Source: Ectothiorhodospira haloalkaliphila ATCC 51935 (GTDB lineage: Bacteria > Pseudomonadota > Gammaproteobacteria > Ectothiorhodospirales > Ectothiorhodospiraceae). Taken from it: 64,000 bases of DNA. The DNA lies in the NCBI RefSeq assembly GCF_000633935.1, contig NZ_KK214995.1, positions 239,402 through 303,401 on the forward strand, written 5' to 3'. Below are positions 47,108 to 56,734 of this stretch, piece after piece; positions within the stretch are counted from its first letter, which is position 1; every line of letters begins with the position of its first letter. Position numbers and translations under genes: made by a program. The notes below the pieces were generated by a model that had not been told where the DNA came from, did no database searches, and saw only the letters and a program-made list of their open reading frames with translations.

Positions 47108-48129
47108 ATGTCTTCATCAGCACCGACCCCAATGCCCCTCTGATCAAGGCGCGCCTGCGTGCGACGCCGGCCGATTTTCAGGTGGACGAACTGCCCATCA
47201 CCACGCCCGAGGGGGAGGGCGAGCATGTCTGGCTGCATCTGCGCAAGACGGGTCTCAACACGGATCAACTGGCGGGCATGCTCGCCCGCGCGGCAAGCGT
47301 TCCGCGGCGGGCCGTGAGTTACGCCGGGCTCAAGGATCGCCATGCAGTGACTACCCAGTGGTTCAGTGTCCACCTGCCCGGGTGTGACGCCCCCGAGTGG
47401 TCTGATCATCTGCCACCTGAAGTGGAGATCCTCACTGCCCATCGGCATCGTCGCAAGCTCCAGACGGGGCATCTTCGCGGCAACCGGTTTCAGATCCGGC
47501 TACGCGACTGCAAGGGGGACCGAGAGGCGACGGAGGCAAGGCTGCAGGCGATTGCCCATCGAGGTCTGCCGAACTTTTTCGGGGAACAGCGTTTTGGCCA
47601 TGATCGTGGCAACCTGGACAAGGCTCGCGCACTGTTCTCAGGGGAGATCCGCGTACGCGATCGCAAGCTCAGGGGGCTGTACCTCTCGGCGGCCCGCTCG
47701 GAGATCTTCAATCGGGTGCTGGCAAGGAGAGTGGAAGAGGATCACTGGGATCGGGCAATGCCCGGAGATGCAATGCAACTGGATGGCTCTCGCAGTTTCT
47801 TCATCCACCGGGAGGAGGATCCCACAGTGTTGGAGCGGGTGACCGCCTTCGAGATCCACCCCACCGGTCCGCTATGGGGGCAGGGGGATGGCATCACAGA
47901 GGGGATGGCAGCACGGCTGGAAGCCGAGGTGATGGAGGCCGCGGATCTGATCGAACTGGCCCGTGGCCTGGAAGGCGCCGGCCTGTCCCAGGAACGGCGT
48001 GCCCTGCGCATCCGTGTGAAAGAGCTGACCTGGTCGTGGCTTGATGAGGCAGATCTGGAACTGCGCTTCGAACTGCCCGCCGGTGCCTATGCCACCACGG
48101 TCATCAAGGCCGTGGCGGATACGGCTTAA
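47104..48129 (+). CDS. truD: tRNA pseudouridine(13) synthase TruD
   Basis: 341 residues, as in E. coli (349). FQVDELP near 25, YAGLKDRHAVTTQWFSV with catalytic D78, and LRGNRFQIRLRDC and NFFGEQRFGHDRGNL are the TruD motifs. It modifies U13 in tRNA-Glu. Its ATGA overlaps tsaB. The last 4 bases overlap the convergent regulator gene. Confidence 0.96.
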   Translation: MNVFISTDPNAPLIKARLRATPADFQVDELPITTPEGEGEHVWLHLRKTGLNTDQLAGMLARAASVPRRAVSYAGLKDRHAVTTQWFSVHLPGCDAPEWSDHLPPEVEILTAHRHRRKLQTGHLRGNRFQIRLRDCKGDREATEARLQAIAHRGLPNFFGEQRFGHDRGNLDKARALFSGEIRVRDRKLRGLYLSAARSEIFNRVLARRVEEDHWDRAMPGDAMQLDGSRSFFIHREEDPTVLERVTAFEIHPTGPLWGQGDGITEGMAARLEAEVMEAADLIELARGLEGAGLSQERRALRIRVKELTWSWLDEADLELRFELPAGAYATTVIKAVADTA

Positions 48130-48899
48130 CCGATCCGGGGCGATCCCGTGACCGGGACCAACTTGCTTGAAGGATAGCCACCGCCCAGCTGACTGAGCGC
48201 TTCGCGATCGTGAAGCGTCAGCACGCCGGCCTTTTCGGACACATAGCCACGACGCTTCCACTCTGCGAAGAACCGGCTCACCGTCTCCACCGTGAGGCCC
48301 AGCAACTCGCCCGTCTCGGTGCGCGAAAGGGGCAGGGGCACCTGCTCATGGCCGCCGTTCTTGTCGGCCCAGTAAAGCAGGAAGGTGGCCAGGCGCTCGT
48401 TGGCCTTCTTGGTGCCCAGTTCCACGGCCAGGGTCTCCACCTGCTGCAGGGCAGCCGCCCAGCGGGCGAGCAGGGCATTGTTCAGGGTGGGATGGTCTGC
48501 CTGCAGGCGTTTGAGCACATTCAGCGGCAACCGACAGACCTGCACCGGCGTGAGCGTCGTGGCGGTGTGATTGTAGGTCTGTCCCAGCAGGCTCTCTGCC
48601 CCCATGATATCCCCGTGGGTCAGCAGACGCAGGATCTGTTCACGACCGTTGACGGCGGTACGGGTGAGTTTGACCACCCCATCCTTGAGCGTGTACGAGG
48701 CCACGGCCTCGGCATTCTCCTGGTAGATGACCTCGCCCGCCGGAATGACCAGATGGTCGGCGGGATTGTCGAGGCTTTTCACCACCTCATCCGGCAGGGC
48801 ACCGAACAGGCTCTCGGCACGCACGGGGCAGCGCATGCAGTCGTTGTCCATGAGTGGGGCCGGTGGCCGGCCCCCATTGGGTTTGTTTCGTATGCTCAT
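48126..48899 (-). CDS. FNR-type CRP-family transcriptional regulator
   Basis: 257 residues. A cyclic-nucleotide-like beta-roll is followed by a helix-turn-helix (SRTETGELLGLTVETVSRFFAEWKRRG). The recognition helix has E..SR, the FNR pattern for TTGAT half-sites. Cysteines at 21, 24 and 122 match E. coli C20, C23 and C122, but the C29 position is Ser. An oxygen-labile cluster with three Cys plus another ligand, or a lower-affinity cluster, is possible. It lies 27 bases downstream of a DUF3365 heme protein gene on the same strand. Confidence 0.88.
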   Translation of the reverse strand: MSIRNKPNGGRPPAPLMDNDCMRCPVRAESLFGALPDEVVKSLDNPADHLVIPAGEVIYQENAEAVASYTLKDGVVKLTRTAVNGREQILRLLTHGDIMGAESLLGQTYNHTATTLTPVQVCRLPLNVLKRLQADHPTLNNALLARWAAALQQVETLAVELGTKKANERLATFLLYWADKNGGHEQVPLPLSRTETGELLGLTVETVSRFFAEWKRRGYVSEKAGVLTLHDREALSQLGGGYPSSKLVPVTGSPRIG

Positions 48900-48926
48900 A
48901 TGACCGGGTCGGTGCCGATGATGTGG

Positions 48927-49502
48927 TTACATGGGTTGAACGAGGGTGAAGGCACCGCGGATCTGTCCTTCTGAATAACCGGTGGCCTGATCGTCGGGGT
49001 ATTTGCGCAACAACGCCTGCTCCACATCGTAGCGCACCTCGGTGCCATGACAGGTCATGCACAATTCGCCGGCAGGAATGGCACGCATGTAGCGAATCTG
49101 CCAGCCCCCATCATCCTCTCGAACCTCGTGATGCTCCATGGTTTTGGGATCCTCACCAGCCGCAAGGCGCTCCTCGAAGGCGTTGAGCACGTCACGCTCC
49201 CAATCGTCCGGGGCATTGTCGGGATTGCGCAGTTGCAGACTGGTGCGACCGGCCTGTATGCCGGTGCTGTCAGAGATCTCCTGGGCGATCTCGGGGGCGC
49301 GTTGACTGCAAACATCGATGGCATGCACCGGCCCCCCTTCCTCCACAGCAGTCTTGAGTTCGTTCTGCAGGGACTGGGCAAACTGCTGGACCGCCCCCCG
49401 GGCCTGCTCCAGGCGGGCCTCGGTATCATCCTGAGCCCACAGCGGAGTGTGGGTCAGCGCCATGGCCGCCAGGGCCAAACTGGGAAATATCATTTGTCTC
49501 AT
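48927..49502 (-). CDS. DUF3365 (Tll0287-like) periplasmic c-type heme protein
   Basis: 191 residues. A signal peptide (FPSLALAAMALTHTPLWA) precedes a Tll0287-like PAS-fold domain. CMTCH at C148-C151-H152 binds heme c. C65 in AIDVCSQRAP matches the position of the unusual axial Cys ligand reported for cyanobacterial Tll0287. Such proteins are thought to sense redox state or NO/O2 in the periplasm. The start has GGAGG 7 bases upstream. Its operon partner is the FNR-type regulator, so a link to redox control is inferred. Confidence 0.88.
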   Translation of the reverse strand: MRQMIFPSLALAAMALTHTPLWAQDDTEARLEQARGAVQQFAQSLQNELKTAVEEGGPVHAIDVCSQRAPEIAQEISDSTGIQAGRTSLQLRNPDNAPDDWERDVLNAFEERLAAGEDPKTMEHHEVREDDGGWQIRYMRAIPAGELCMTCHGTEVRYDVEQALLRKYPDDQATGYSEGQIRGAFTLVQPM

Positions 49503-49559
49503 GTGAGTCCCTCCCCGCGGTTTCACTGTTTTCCCGGCATGATCACTTGGCATACTAGC

Positions 49560-49573
49560 ATGAGATTACTCAA
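49560..49573 (-). promoter_or_regulatory. possible FNR-like palindrome before the DUF3365 gene
   Basis: On the minus strand TTGAG-TAAT-CTCAT shows TGAG/CTCA dyad symmetry with 4-base spacing; it matches 7 of 10 positions of TTGAT-N4-ATCAA. It lies about 60 bases before the start codon, near a TAGTAT box, and could be a site for the FNR-type regulator encoded downstream. The match is imperfect. Confidence 0.3.
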
Positions 49574-49620
49574 CAAAACCCACACTGGAATAATGAAATA
49601 GACGAAAGTTAGGATGAGGG

Positions 49621-50166
49621 TCAGTCCTTCAGTCGTAACAACACAAGAACGGCCCCCGTGCCCCCCATGGTTGGCGGGGCCGAGCAATAGGCCAGCACTT
49701 CGGAACGCTGCCTGAGCCATTGGGCCACGCGACTCTTGAGCACCGGCCCTCTATTGCTGGACCGCAGACCCTTGCCGTGGATGATCCTCACGCAACGCAG
49801 GCGCCTCTCCCGGGCTTCAGCCAGGAACAGGGCCAGGGCTTGATGGGCCTCGCGGGCGAATAGACCATGAAGGTCCAGTTCATCGGCAATGCGATAATGC
49901 CCCCGGCGCAGTTTCCGGAACACCTGCCGCTGCAGTCCCTCGGTCAAATGGGCCAGTTCGTCGCCGGGTTGCACATCGACGCCATCAAAGGGATCCTCCT
50001 CCAGGGCCTCGATCACGCGACGGCGATCAGCCTCAGCCTGGCGAGGACGGGGCGGGGGAGGGCGGCGCTGCAAGGGCTGGCGGTCGCTGCGCACGGGCTG
50101 TACCTGCCCTACCGCGGCCCTGAACAGGGCCATGTCGTCGTCCTCCGGCAGGTCGTTGGGGGGCAT
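49621..50166 (-). CDS. Smr-domain endonuclease-like protein
   Basis: 181 residues. The Smr domain (about 95-178) has LDLHGLFAREAHQALALFLAEA, VRIIHGKGL and RGPVLKSRVAQWL, the core of the MutS2/SmrB nuclease-like fold. The N-terminal half is charged and Pro/Arg-rich. SmrB cleaves mRNA at collided ribosomes; whether this paralog does is unknown. The start MPPNDLPEDD has GGAG 8 bases upstream; an ATG seven codons earlier has no ribosome site. Confidence 0.88.
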   Translation of the reverse strand: MPPNDLPEDDDMALFRAAVGQVQPVRSDRQPLQRRPPPPRPRQAEADRRRVIEALEEDPFDGVDVQPGDELAHLTEGLQRQVFRKLRRGHYRIADELDLHGLFAREAHQALALFLAEARERRLRCVRIIHGKGLRSSNRGPVLKSRVAQWLRQRSEVLAYCSAPPTMGGTGAVLVLLRLKD

Positions 50167-50242
50167 GACAGATCTCCGTTGGGACATGCGTCTAACACGG
50201 GGTTTCCAGTATATTAGCCACCTGACTTCACAGTGACCCACT

Positions 50243-50998
50243 ATGCGTATCCTGCTCAGTAATGACGATGGTGTCCATGCACCAGGACTGCAACAACTGG
50301 CCAAGACCCTGCGTGGCCGGGGCCAGGTGACCGTGGTGGCTCCGGATCGGGACCGCAGCGGGGCCAGCAACTCACTCACGCTGTCGCGACCTTTGCGGGC
50401 CACCACACTGGATAACGGTGACGTGCGTGTGGACGGCACGCCCACGGACTGCGTGCACCTGGCCCTGACCGGCCTGCTGTCCGAGGAGCCGGACATGGTC
50501 ATCTCCGGCATCAATGCCGGCGCCAACCTGGGTGACGATGTCCTGTATTCGGGTACGGTGGCTGCCGCCATGGAAGGGCGGTTTCTGGGGTTACCGGCGA
50601 TTGCCGTCTCCCTGGCAGGCCAGCAACAATGCAAGCACTACGATTCCGCCGCCCAGGTGGTGCTGGAGTTGCTGGACCGATTACGAAGCATTCCACTCCC
50701 TTCCGACACCATCCTCAATGTCAACGTTCCCGATCTGCCCCGGAGAGAGATCCGGGGCTATCAGGCCACCCGTCTTGGGCATCGTCACAAGGCAGAGCCG
50801 GTGACCCGCTCCACCGATCCCCGGGGTCGCCCCATCTACTGGGTGGGCCCTTCAGGCCCGGAACAGGACGCCGGCCTGGGGACCGACTTCCATGCCGTGC
50901 GCTCCGGTTACGTGTCGGTCACGCCGATTCAGGTGGACCTGACCCGCTACGAGGCCATGGACATCGTCAGCCGCTGGCTCACGGAGGGCGAGGCTTGA
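50243..50998 (+). CDS. surE: 5'/3'-nucleotidase SurE
   Basis: 251 residues. The metal motif is [12 protein letters not shown] with D8 and D9; [39 protein letters not shown] and the C-terminal [20 protein letters not shown] are typical. SurE dephosphorylates nucleoside monophosphates and supports stationary-phase survival. The stop overlaps pcm's TTG. Confidence 0.96.
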   Translation: MRILLSNDDGVHAPGLQQLAKTLRGRGQVTVVAPDRDRSGASNSLTLSRPLRATTLDNGDVRVDGTPTDCVHLALTGLLSEEPDMVISGINAGANLGDDVLYSGTVAAAMEGRFLGLPAIAVSLAGQQQCKHYDSAAQVVLELLDRLRSIPLPSDTILNVNVPDLPRREIRGYQATRLGHRHKAEPVTRSTDPRGRPIYWVGPSGPEQDAGLGTDFHAVRSGYVSVTPIQVDLTRYEAMDIVSRWLTEGEA

Positions 50999-51660
50999 AT
51001 CATGATCTGACCGGAATCGGCATGACGTCCCAGCGTGCGCGGGATCGTCTGGCCGGGCGTCTTCGAGAGCTGGGCATCCGTGATCCCCGTGTACTGGAGG
51101 TGATTCGCGCCACGCCACGGCATCTGTTCGTGGACGAGGCGCTGGCGCACCGCGCCTATGAGAACACCGCACTGCCCATCGGGTTTGGCCAGACCATTTC
51201 CCAACCCTACATTGTCGCCCGCATGACCGAGGCCCTGTTGGCAGAGGCCGCGCCGCAGATGGTGCTGGAGGTGGGCACAGGCTCCGGGTATCAGGCAGCC
51301 GTACTGGCACAACTGGTGGGGCGAGTGATCAGCCTGGAGCGGATCCGCCCGCTGCAGCGCCAGGCCCGTGAGGTGCTCAGCCTCATGCGCTTGCAGAACA
51401 TCAGCCTGCGTCATGTGGATGGCAATCAGGGCTGGCCGGAAAACGCCCCCTACGATGCCATTCTGCTCACCGCGGCGCCCCGGGTGATCCCCGAGGCCCT
51501 GCTGCTGCAACTGGATATGGGCGGGCAGTTACTGGCCCCGGTGGGTGAGGAAAGCGGGGCACAGACCCTGGTCCGCATCACACGCACCCCGGAGGCCTAT
51601 GTCAGGGAGGATCTGGGCCCGGTGAGTTTTGTGCCGCTGTTGCCAGGAGAGGTGCAATGA
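50995..51660 (+). CDS. pcm: protein-L-isoaspartate O-methyltransferase
   Basis: 221 residues from TTG, coupled to surE as TTGA with GGAGGG 7 bases upstream. The ATG at 51022 ([10 protein letters not shown]) is homologous to the usual start and gives 212. [20 protein letters not shown] binds the isoaspartyl peptide. [17 protein letters not shown] is the SAM site. It repairs isomerised Asp residues in ageing proteins. It overlaps the next gene by 4 bases. Confidence 0.94.
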   Translation: MNHDLTGIGMTSQRARDRLAGRLRELGIRDPRVLEVIRATPRHLFVDEALAHRAYENTALPIGFGQTISQPYIVARMTEALLAEAAPQMVLEVGTGSGYQAAVLAQLVGRVISLERIRPLQRQAREVLSLMRLQNISLRHVDGNQGWPENAPYDAILLTAAPRVIPEALLLQLDMGGQLLAPVGEESGAQTLVRITRTPEAYVREDLGPVSFVPLLPGEVQ

Positions 51661-52241
51661 GGCTCTTTGGTCCCCTGTATGATCGGGTGATGATGTGGTC
51701 GCGACATCGCCACGCCCCACGTTACCTGGCGGGTCTTTCTTTCGCTGAATCATCGTTTTTCCCCGTACCCCCCGACGTGATGCTGGCCCCCATGGCGGCG
51801 GCGCGTCCCGATCGGGCAATGCGCCTGGCCCTGATCACCACGGTGTTCTCCGTCCTGGGCGGTCTGCTCGGGTATCTGCTGGGTTACCTGGCCTTTGAAC
51901 TGCTTCAGCCGGTGATCGAGGGGGCGGGCTATGGCGAGGAACTGATACGCGCCCAGGAGTGGTTCTCCGTGTGGGGCGTCTGGGTGGTCCTGGTGGCTGG
52001 TTTCTCGCCCATTCCCTACAAGCTCTTCACCGTCACCGCCGGGGCCCTGTCCATGGCCCTGCTACCTTTCGTGGTGGCCTCGTTCCTGGGTCGGGGGGCG
52101 CGCTTTTTCGCTGTGGCCCTGATCATCAGCTGGCTGGGGCCACGGGTGGAACCGCGACTGCGCCCGTACATCGAATGGATAGGATGGGCGTCGGTCATCC
52201 TGCTGGTTCTGGCGGTGATCATCTATCAGTTACAGGGGTGA
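51657..52241 (+). CDS. YqaA-family inner-membrane protein (SNARE-associated/VTT)
   Basis: 194 residues with four to five hydrophobic segments. AESSFFPVPPDVMLAPMAAARP and VLVAGFSPIPYKLFTVTAGALSM are YqaA signatures. The family is in the DedA superfamily, linked to lipid scrambling, but YqaA function is not established. It sits inside the surE-pcm-nlpD-rpoS block, as in some other gammaproteobacteria. Confidence 0.9.
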   Translation: MRLFGPLYDRVMMWSRHRHAPRYLAGLSFAESSFFPVPPDVMLAPMAAARPDRAMRLALITTVFSVLGGLLGYLLGYLAFELLQPVIEGAGYGEELIRAQEWFSVWGVWVVLVAGFSPIPYKLFTVTAGALSMALLPFVVASFLGRGARFFAVALIISWLGPRVEPRLRPYIEWIGWASVILLVLAVIIYQLQG

Positions 52242-52251
52242 GAAACAAACT

Positions 52252-53133
52252 GTGCGCATGGCAGCGGTGGCAGCCTGGGTGTTCATCCTGCTGATGCTGG
52301 CTGCCTGCGGCACGCCGCAGAGGTCGGGTGAATTGGGATTCCGCTCTGGCGTGCACACGGTGCGGCATCACGAAACCCTGTATGCCATCGCCTGGCGCTA
52401 TGGTCTTGAATGGCAGGACCTGGCCCGATGGAACAACATCGACGAACCCTACACCATCTATCCTGGTCAGCGTTTGCGCATGAACCCGCCGCACGGCGAC
52501 CGTCAGCGTACCGTGGCCCAGGCGCCGCCAGCGCAGCGGGGTGGAACACCCCGCGAGACCCGCAACGAACCGCCGCCAGTGCAGCAACCCCGACCGGTGG
52601 AGCGTCAGGCCGAGAGCCCCCCGGCACAGCAATCCCGCCCGGCCGAATCACGCGCCCAAACGCCGGCCCCCGCCAGATCCTCGGAGGATCGACCTCAGGC
52701 CAGGCCTTCCCCCCCGGCCTCCAGCCCACCCCCCACGCAACGCAGTACCGCCCCCAGCGGGGCCATCGACTGGCGCTGGCCCACCGACGGTGAGGTGATA
52801 CGCTCGTTCCCGGCGTCCGGCACCGGCAAGCGGGGGATCGCCATCTCGGGGCAGCCGGGCCAGTCGGTGCGGGCCGCCGCCCCGGGGCGGGTCGTCTACA
52901 GCGGAAGTGGACTTGTCGGATATGGAAAGCTTATCATCGTCAAGCACGATGACACCTATCTAAGCGCCTATGCGCACAATGAGAAAATCCTTGTAAATGA
53001 AGGGGCTGAGGTGTCTCAGGGGCAGGAGATCGCGCTCCTTGGAGACACCGGAACCGATCGCCCCATGCTGCATTTCGAGATCAGAAAAGACGGGAGGCCC
53101 GTGGATCCATCAAGCTATTTGCCGAGTCGATAA
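52252..53133 (+). CDS. nlpD: NlpD-like lipoprotein (LysM, degenerate M23)
   Basis: 293 residues. Lipobox LMLAAC (C19) is followed by LysM (HTVRHHETLYAIAWRYGLEW...YPGQRLRM, about 35-80). A Pro/Gln/Arg-rich linker of about 95 residues leads to a LytM domain (about 180-290). Catalytic residues are missing: the HxxxD region reads KRGIAIS and HxH reads MLH. This fits NlpD as an activator of amidase AmiC, not an enzyme. GTG at 52252 and ATG at 52258 are both usable. The 3' part is A/T-rich, where rpoS promoters lie in E. coli. Confidence 0.92.
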   Translation: MRMAAVAAWVFILLMLAACGTPQRSGELGFRSGVHTVRHHETLYAIAWRYGLEWQDLARWNNIDEPYTIYPGQRLRMNPPHGDRQRTVAQAPPAQRGGTPRETRNEPPPVQQPRPVERQAESPPAQQSRPAESRAQTPAPARSSEDRPQARPSPPASSPPPTQRSTAPSGAIDWRWPTDGEVIRSFPASGTGKRGIAISGQPGQSVRAAAPGRVVYSGSGLVGYGKLIIVKHDDTYLSAYAHNEKILVNEGAEVSQGQEIALLGDTGTDRPMLHFEIRKDGRPVDPSSYLPSR

Positions 53134-53166
53134 AACGAGGGGCAACCGCCCCGCACAGGAGGTCAC

Positions 53167-54237
53167 ATGCCGAGAAGGCGAGATAAGAACCCCGTGTACG
53201 AGGATGGTGAGGAAAAGGTTGAGGAGGAAGTGCTGTCGGAACCCGAGGACCGGGCGACAGCGTCGCTGAAGGACGTTGAAGAAAGCGACACCACCCCGAT
53301 GCTGTCGGATGAGGTGGTGGAATCAAATACCCAGGACGATGCGGAGAACGACGAAGAGGAGGAGGAGAAGGTCGTGTACGCCGCGGGCGAACCGCCCAGG
53401 GCCGACCTGGACGCCACCCGGCTATACCTCAGCGAGATCGAGTTCTCCCCGCTGTTAACGCCGGAGGAGGAGGTGTACTACGCCCGCCTGGCCCAGAAGG
53501 GAGACGAAACCGGTCGACGCAAGATGATCGAGTGCAATCTGCGCCTGGTGGTCAAGATTGCCCGACGCTACATGAATCGGGGGCTGGCGCTTCTGGATCT
53601 GATCGAAGAAGGCAACCTGGGCCTGATCCGCGCCGTGGAGAAGTTCGACCCGGAGCGCGGCTTCCGCTTTTCCACCTACGCCACCTGGTGGATCCGCCAG
53701 ACCATCGAGCGGGCCATCATGAACCAGACCCGCACCATTCGCCTGCCCATCCACGTGATCAAGGAGCTCAACGTCTACCTGCGTGCCGCCCGCAAGCTGG
53801 CCCAGGAGCTGGACCACGAGCCCACTGCCGAGGAAGTGGCCCGCCACCTGGACAAGCCGGTACAGGACGTCAAGCGGATGCTGGCGCTCTCCGAGCGGGT
53901 GACCTCGGTGGATCTCCCCATCGGCAAGGATGGCGACCGCCCCCTGCTGGATGTGATTCCCGACGAGCATACTCCCGAGCCCTCCGACCTGATCCAGGAC
54001 GAGGATGTGGTGCAGTACGTGGATGACTGGCTCATGGAACTGGACGAGAAACAGCGGGAGGTGATTGTGCGCCGCTTCGGCCTGCACGGTTTCGAGCGGT
54101 CCACCCTGGAGCAGGTGGGCTTCGAGCTGGGCGTCACCCGGGAGCGAGTCCGGCAGATACAGATGGATGCCCTGAAAAGACTGCGCAAGATCCTGGAAAG
54201 TCGCGGATTCTCGGAGGATACCCTGCTACAGAACTGA
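53167..54237 (+). CDS. rpoS: RNA polymerase sigma factor RpoS
   Basis: 356 residues versus 330 in E. coli. The acidic N-terminus of about 80 residues has a run of Glu. [32 protein letters not shown] is region 1.2, [29 protein letters not shown] is region 2, [18 protein letters not shown] opens region 3, and [31 protein letters not shown] is region 4.2. It is the general stress and stationary-phase sigma factor. AGGAGG lies 6 bases before the ATG. Confidence 0.97.
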   Translation: MPRRRDKNPVYEDGEEKVEEEVLSEPEDRATASLKDVEESDTTPMLSDEVVESNTQDDAENDEEEEEKVVYAAGEPPRADLDATRLYLSEIEFSPLLTPEEEVYYARLAQKGDETGRRKMIECNLRLVVKIARRYMNRGLALLDLIEEGNLGLIRAVEKFDPERGFRFSTYATWWIRQTIERAIMNQTRTIRLPIHVIKELNVYLRAARKLAQELDHEPTAEEVARHLDKPVQDVKRMLALSERVTSVDLPIGKDGDRPLLDVIPDEHTPEPSDLIQDEDVVQYVDDWLMELDEKQREVIVRRFGLHGFERSTLEQVGFELGVTRERVRQIQMDALKRLRKILESRGFSEDTLLQN

Positions 54238-54242
54238 GTCAG

Positions 54243-54617
54243 TCAGCCCGGGATCAGGAGCACCGCCGCCACTCTGCGCCCTTCGCCCATGACGATGTTG
54301 TAGGTTCGGCATGCCGCCGACGTGTCCATCACCTCCAGGCCGATACCCCGGGCGCGGATGGCATACAGCACCTCACGGGGAGGCCAGCGCAGGGTGGGTC
54401 CGGTGCCCAGGAGCACAATCTCGGGAGACAGTGCCAGCACGGGTTCGAAAACCTCCGGCTTGAGATCATCCACCCGGGAGACCGGCCATTGGGGTATGAG
54501 CTGGTCCGGCAACACCACCAGGCTCTCATGATGAGCCTGATGGTTCACCTGCACGCCACCCCCACCATAGGCGGTGATAATGTTCTGGCCCTCGCCGTAT
54601 TCTCGCGTCATCTTCAT
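54243..54617 (-). CDS. Mth938-like / DUF498 protein
   Basis: 124 residues. The Mth938-like fold is recognised by IPQWPVSRVDDLKPEVFEPVL, PEIVLLGTGPTLRWPP and GIGLEVMDTSAACRTYNIVMGEGRRVAAVLL. The human relative NDUFAF3 helps assemble complex I; the bacterial role is unknown. It converges on rpoS with only 5 bases between the stops. Confidence 0.88.
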   Translation of the reverse strand: MKMTREYGEGQNIITAYGGGGVQVNHQAHHESLVVLPDQLIPQWPVSRVDDLKPEVFEPVLALSPEIVLLGTGPTLRWPPREVLYAIRARGIGLEVMDTSAACRTYNIVMGEGRRVAAVLLIPG

Positions 54618-54754
54618 GACTTAAAAGTACAACCCGACCAGGCCGCAGGCAAGCCGCAGCGGGCAGCCTCTGGCGCATTGATTGACAGTCCCGGGGTGCC
54701 CCTTTATTGTTTCTGGTTTCCCTTTTCCCGACCCTCCAGCCCTTGGAAACACCC

Positions 54755-55954
54755 GTGATCGACGACTTTCCCAGAATCAAGCGTCTTCCGCCGTACGTCT
54801 TCAGCATTGTCAACGACCTGAAGGCCAAGGCCCGCGCCCGGGGCGAGGATGTGATTGATTTCGGCATGGGGAATCCCGATCAGCCCACGCCGCCCCATAT
54901 CGTCGAGAAGCTGGTGGAAGTCTCTCGCCGCGGCGACACGCATCGCTATTCCGTGTCCAAGGGCATTCCGCGTCTGCGGCGTGCCATCTGCCGCTGGTAC
55001 AAGGACAACTACGATGTGGATCTGGATCCGGAGACCGAATCCATTGTCACCATCGGCTCCAAGGAAGGCCTGGCGCATCTGGCCCTGGCCACCCTGGGCC
55101 CGGGCGACGCGGTTCTGGTGCCCAACCCGGCTTATCCCATCCACCCCTATGGCTGCGTGATCGCCGGCGCCGACATCCGTCATGTCCCCCTGACACCGGA
55201 TGTGGATTTCTTCGCGGAACTGGAGCGGGGCATCCAGGAATCCTGGCCGCGCCCGAAGATGCTGATCCTGAATTTCCCGGCCAACCCCACCACCCAGTGT
55301 GTGGATCTGGAATTCTTCGAGAAGGTGGTGGCCATTGCACGGGAGCACAAGATCTGGGTCGTGCATGATCTGGCCTATGCGGAGATCGTCTTCGATGGCT
55401 ACAAGGCCCCCTCCATCCTGCAGGTGCCCGGCGCCAAGGATCTGGCGGTGGAGTTCTACACCCTCTCCAAGAGCTACAACATGCCGGGATGGCGTGTGGG
55501 TTTCATGTGCGGCAACCCCACCCTGGTGGCAGCCCTGGGGCGCATCAAGTCCTATCTGGACTATGGCACCTTCACCCCCATTCAGGTGGCAGCCATTGCA
55601 GCGCTCGAAGGGCCGCAGGACTGCGTGGAAGAGATCCGCCAACTCTATCTCAACCGCCGCGACGTGCTCTGCGACGGGCTCAATGCGCTGGGCTGGGAAG
55701 TGGAAAAACCCAAGGCCACCATGTTCGTCTGGGCACCCATCCCCGAGCCTTATCGGGAAATGGGTTCACTGGAGTTCTGCAAGAAACTGCTGCGTGATGC
55801 CAAGGTGGCGGTATCGCCGGGCATCGGCTTCGGTAATCACGGTGATACCCATGTGCGCTTCGGTCTGATCGAAAATGAGCATCGCACCCGCCAGGCCCTG
55901 CGTGGCATCAAGGCCATGTTCCGCGAGGATCAACGCAAGGCTGAGACCGCCTGA
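54755..55954 (+). CDS. alaC: glutamate-pyruvate (alanine) aminotransferase AlaC
   Basis: 399 residues from GTG ([17 protein letters not shown]), very close to E. coli Ala[26 protein letters not shown] and [22 protein letters not shown] are family signatures. The PLP lysine lies in [15 protein letters not shown], and [10 protein letters not shown] and [13 protein letters not shown] contact the cofactor. It makes alanine from pyruvate and glutamate. A TTG four codons upstream (LETP) is an alternative start. Confidence 0.93.
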   Translation: MIDDFPRIKRLPPYVFSIVNDLKAKARARGEDVIDFGMGNPDQPTPPHIVEKLVEVSRRGDTHRYSVSKGIPRLRRAICRWYKDNYDVDLDPETESIVTIGSKEGLAHLALATLGPGDAVLVPNPAYPIHPYGCVIAGADIRHVPLTPDVDFFAELERGIQESWPRPKMLILNFPANPTTQCVDLEFFEKVVAIAREHKIWVVHDLAYAEIVFDGYKAPSILQVPGAKDLAVEFYTLSKSYNMPGWRVGFMCGNPTLVAALGRIKSYLDYGTFTPIQVAAIAALEGPQDCVEEIRQLYLNRRDVLCDGLNALGWEVEKPKATMFVWAPIPEPYREMGSLEFCKKLLRDAKVAVSPGIGFGNHGDTHVRFGLIENEHRTRQALRGIKAMFREDQRKAETA

Positions 55955-56334
55955 TTGCGGTAGGCCCGGCGCATGAGTCGCCGGGCCCGCTTCCCCTGCA
56001 GCTTCTGTCGGCGCCCTGGCGCGGGCCGCTCGCCGACGTTCCCCCAACGGGTCCGTTCACCTCCCTTCATTTTTTTCTCGCCTGGCCGCTAAAGGAAGGG
56101 GAGGGCAGCGTGGGCGTGGCCGTATGGTCATCTTTGCGGTGATGCAGGGCGCACCAAGAGAGAGAACCCCGTCACAAAAGCGGTTCCAGAGGTTCGACGG
56201 CTGGGTTAGCATGAACAGTCGGTGAACGGGTGCCGTGAACAAATGATTTTCCTCAATTTTCGAGGGGTGGGGCCAGCTGCACTGTAACCCGCCCACTCAA
56301 GGTCAAGTCTTAAGGGAAGGGGAGTACTTACCAC
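55955..56334 (+). other. 380-base intergenic region before the chemotaxis operon
   Basis: No gene is seen. GGCCCGGCG and CGCCGGGCC form a perfect 9-bp hairpin with a 7-base loop at 55963-55987, probably ending alaC, but without a T-run. The remainder must hold the che promoter. No convincing TAAA-N15-GCCGATAA site and no sigma-54 GG/GC pair were found. A G-rich ribosome site (GGGGAG) lies about 12 bases before cheY. Confidence 0.6.
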
Positions 56335-56700
56335 ATGGCCAAATCAATCCTTACGGTGGACGATTCCGCGTCGATTCGTCAGATGGTCTCCTTCACGCTC
56401 AAGGGGGCTGGTTATACCGTCACCGAGGCGGTGGATGGGCAGGACGGACTGGACAAGGCCCGGTCCGGCAATTTCAACCTGATCTTCACCGATCAGAACA
56501 TGCCCCGCCTCGACGGCCTTGGCCTGATCAAGCAACTGCGCGCCATGCCGCAGTACAAGAGTGTGCCCATCCTGATGCTCACCACAGAGTCCGGTGAAGC
56601 CATGAAGACACAGGGGCGCGCCGCCGGGGCCACGGGTTGGCTGGTGAAACCGTTCGACCCCCAGAAGCTTCTTGAGGTGGTCCGTAAGGTGATCGGCTGA
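56335..56700 (+). CDS. cheY: CheY-type response regulator
   Basis: 121 residues, a single receiver domain. The acidic pair is D9/D10, the phosphorylation site D53 (FTDQNMP), the switch Thr lies in MLTTE near 83, and the conserved Lys is K105 (VKPF). It is the first gene of the cluster and probably takes phosphate from CheA to act on the flagellar motor or as a phosphate sink. Confidence 0.95.
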   Translation: MAKSILTVDDSASIRQMVSFTLKGAGYTVTEAVDGQDGLDKARSGNFNLIFTDQNMPRLDGLGLIKQLRAMPQYKSVPILMLTTESGEAMKTQGRAAGATGWLVKPFDPQKLLEVVRKVIG

Positions 56701-56734
56701 CCATTGCCGACCTGACATCCGTAGGAGGGCAGGA

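Noticed and set aside
52252-53133. NlpD as an active M23 metallopeptidase
   Set aside because: The HxxxD and HxH metal motifs are both substituted.
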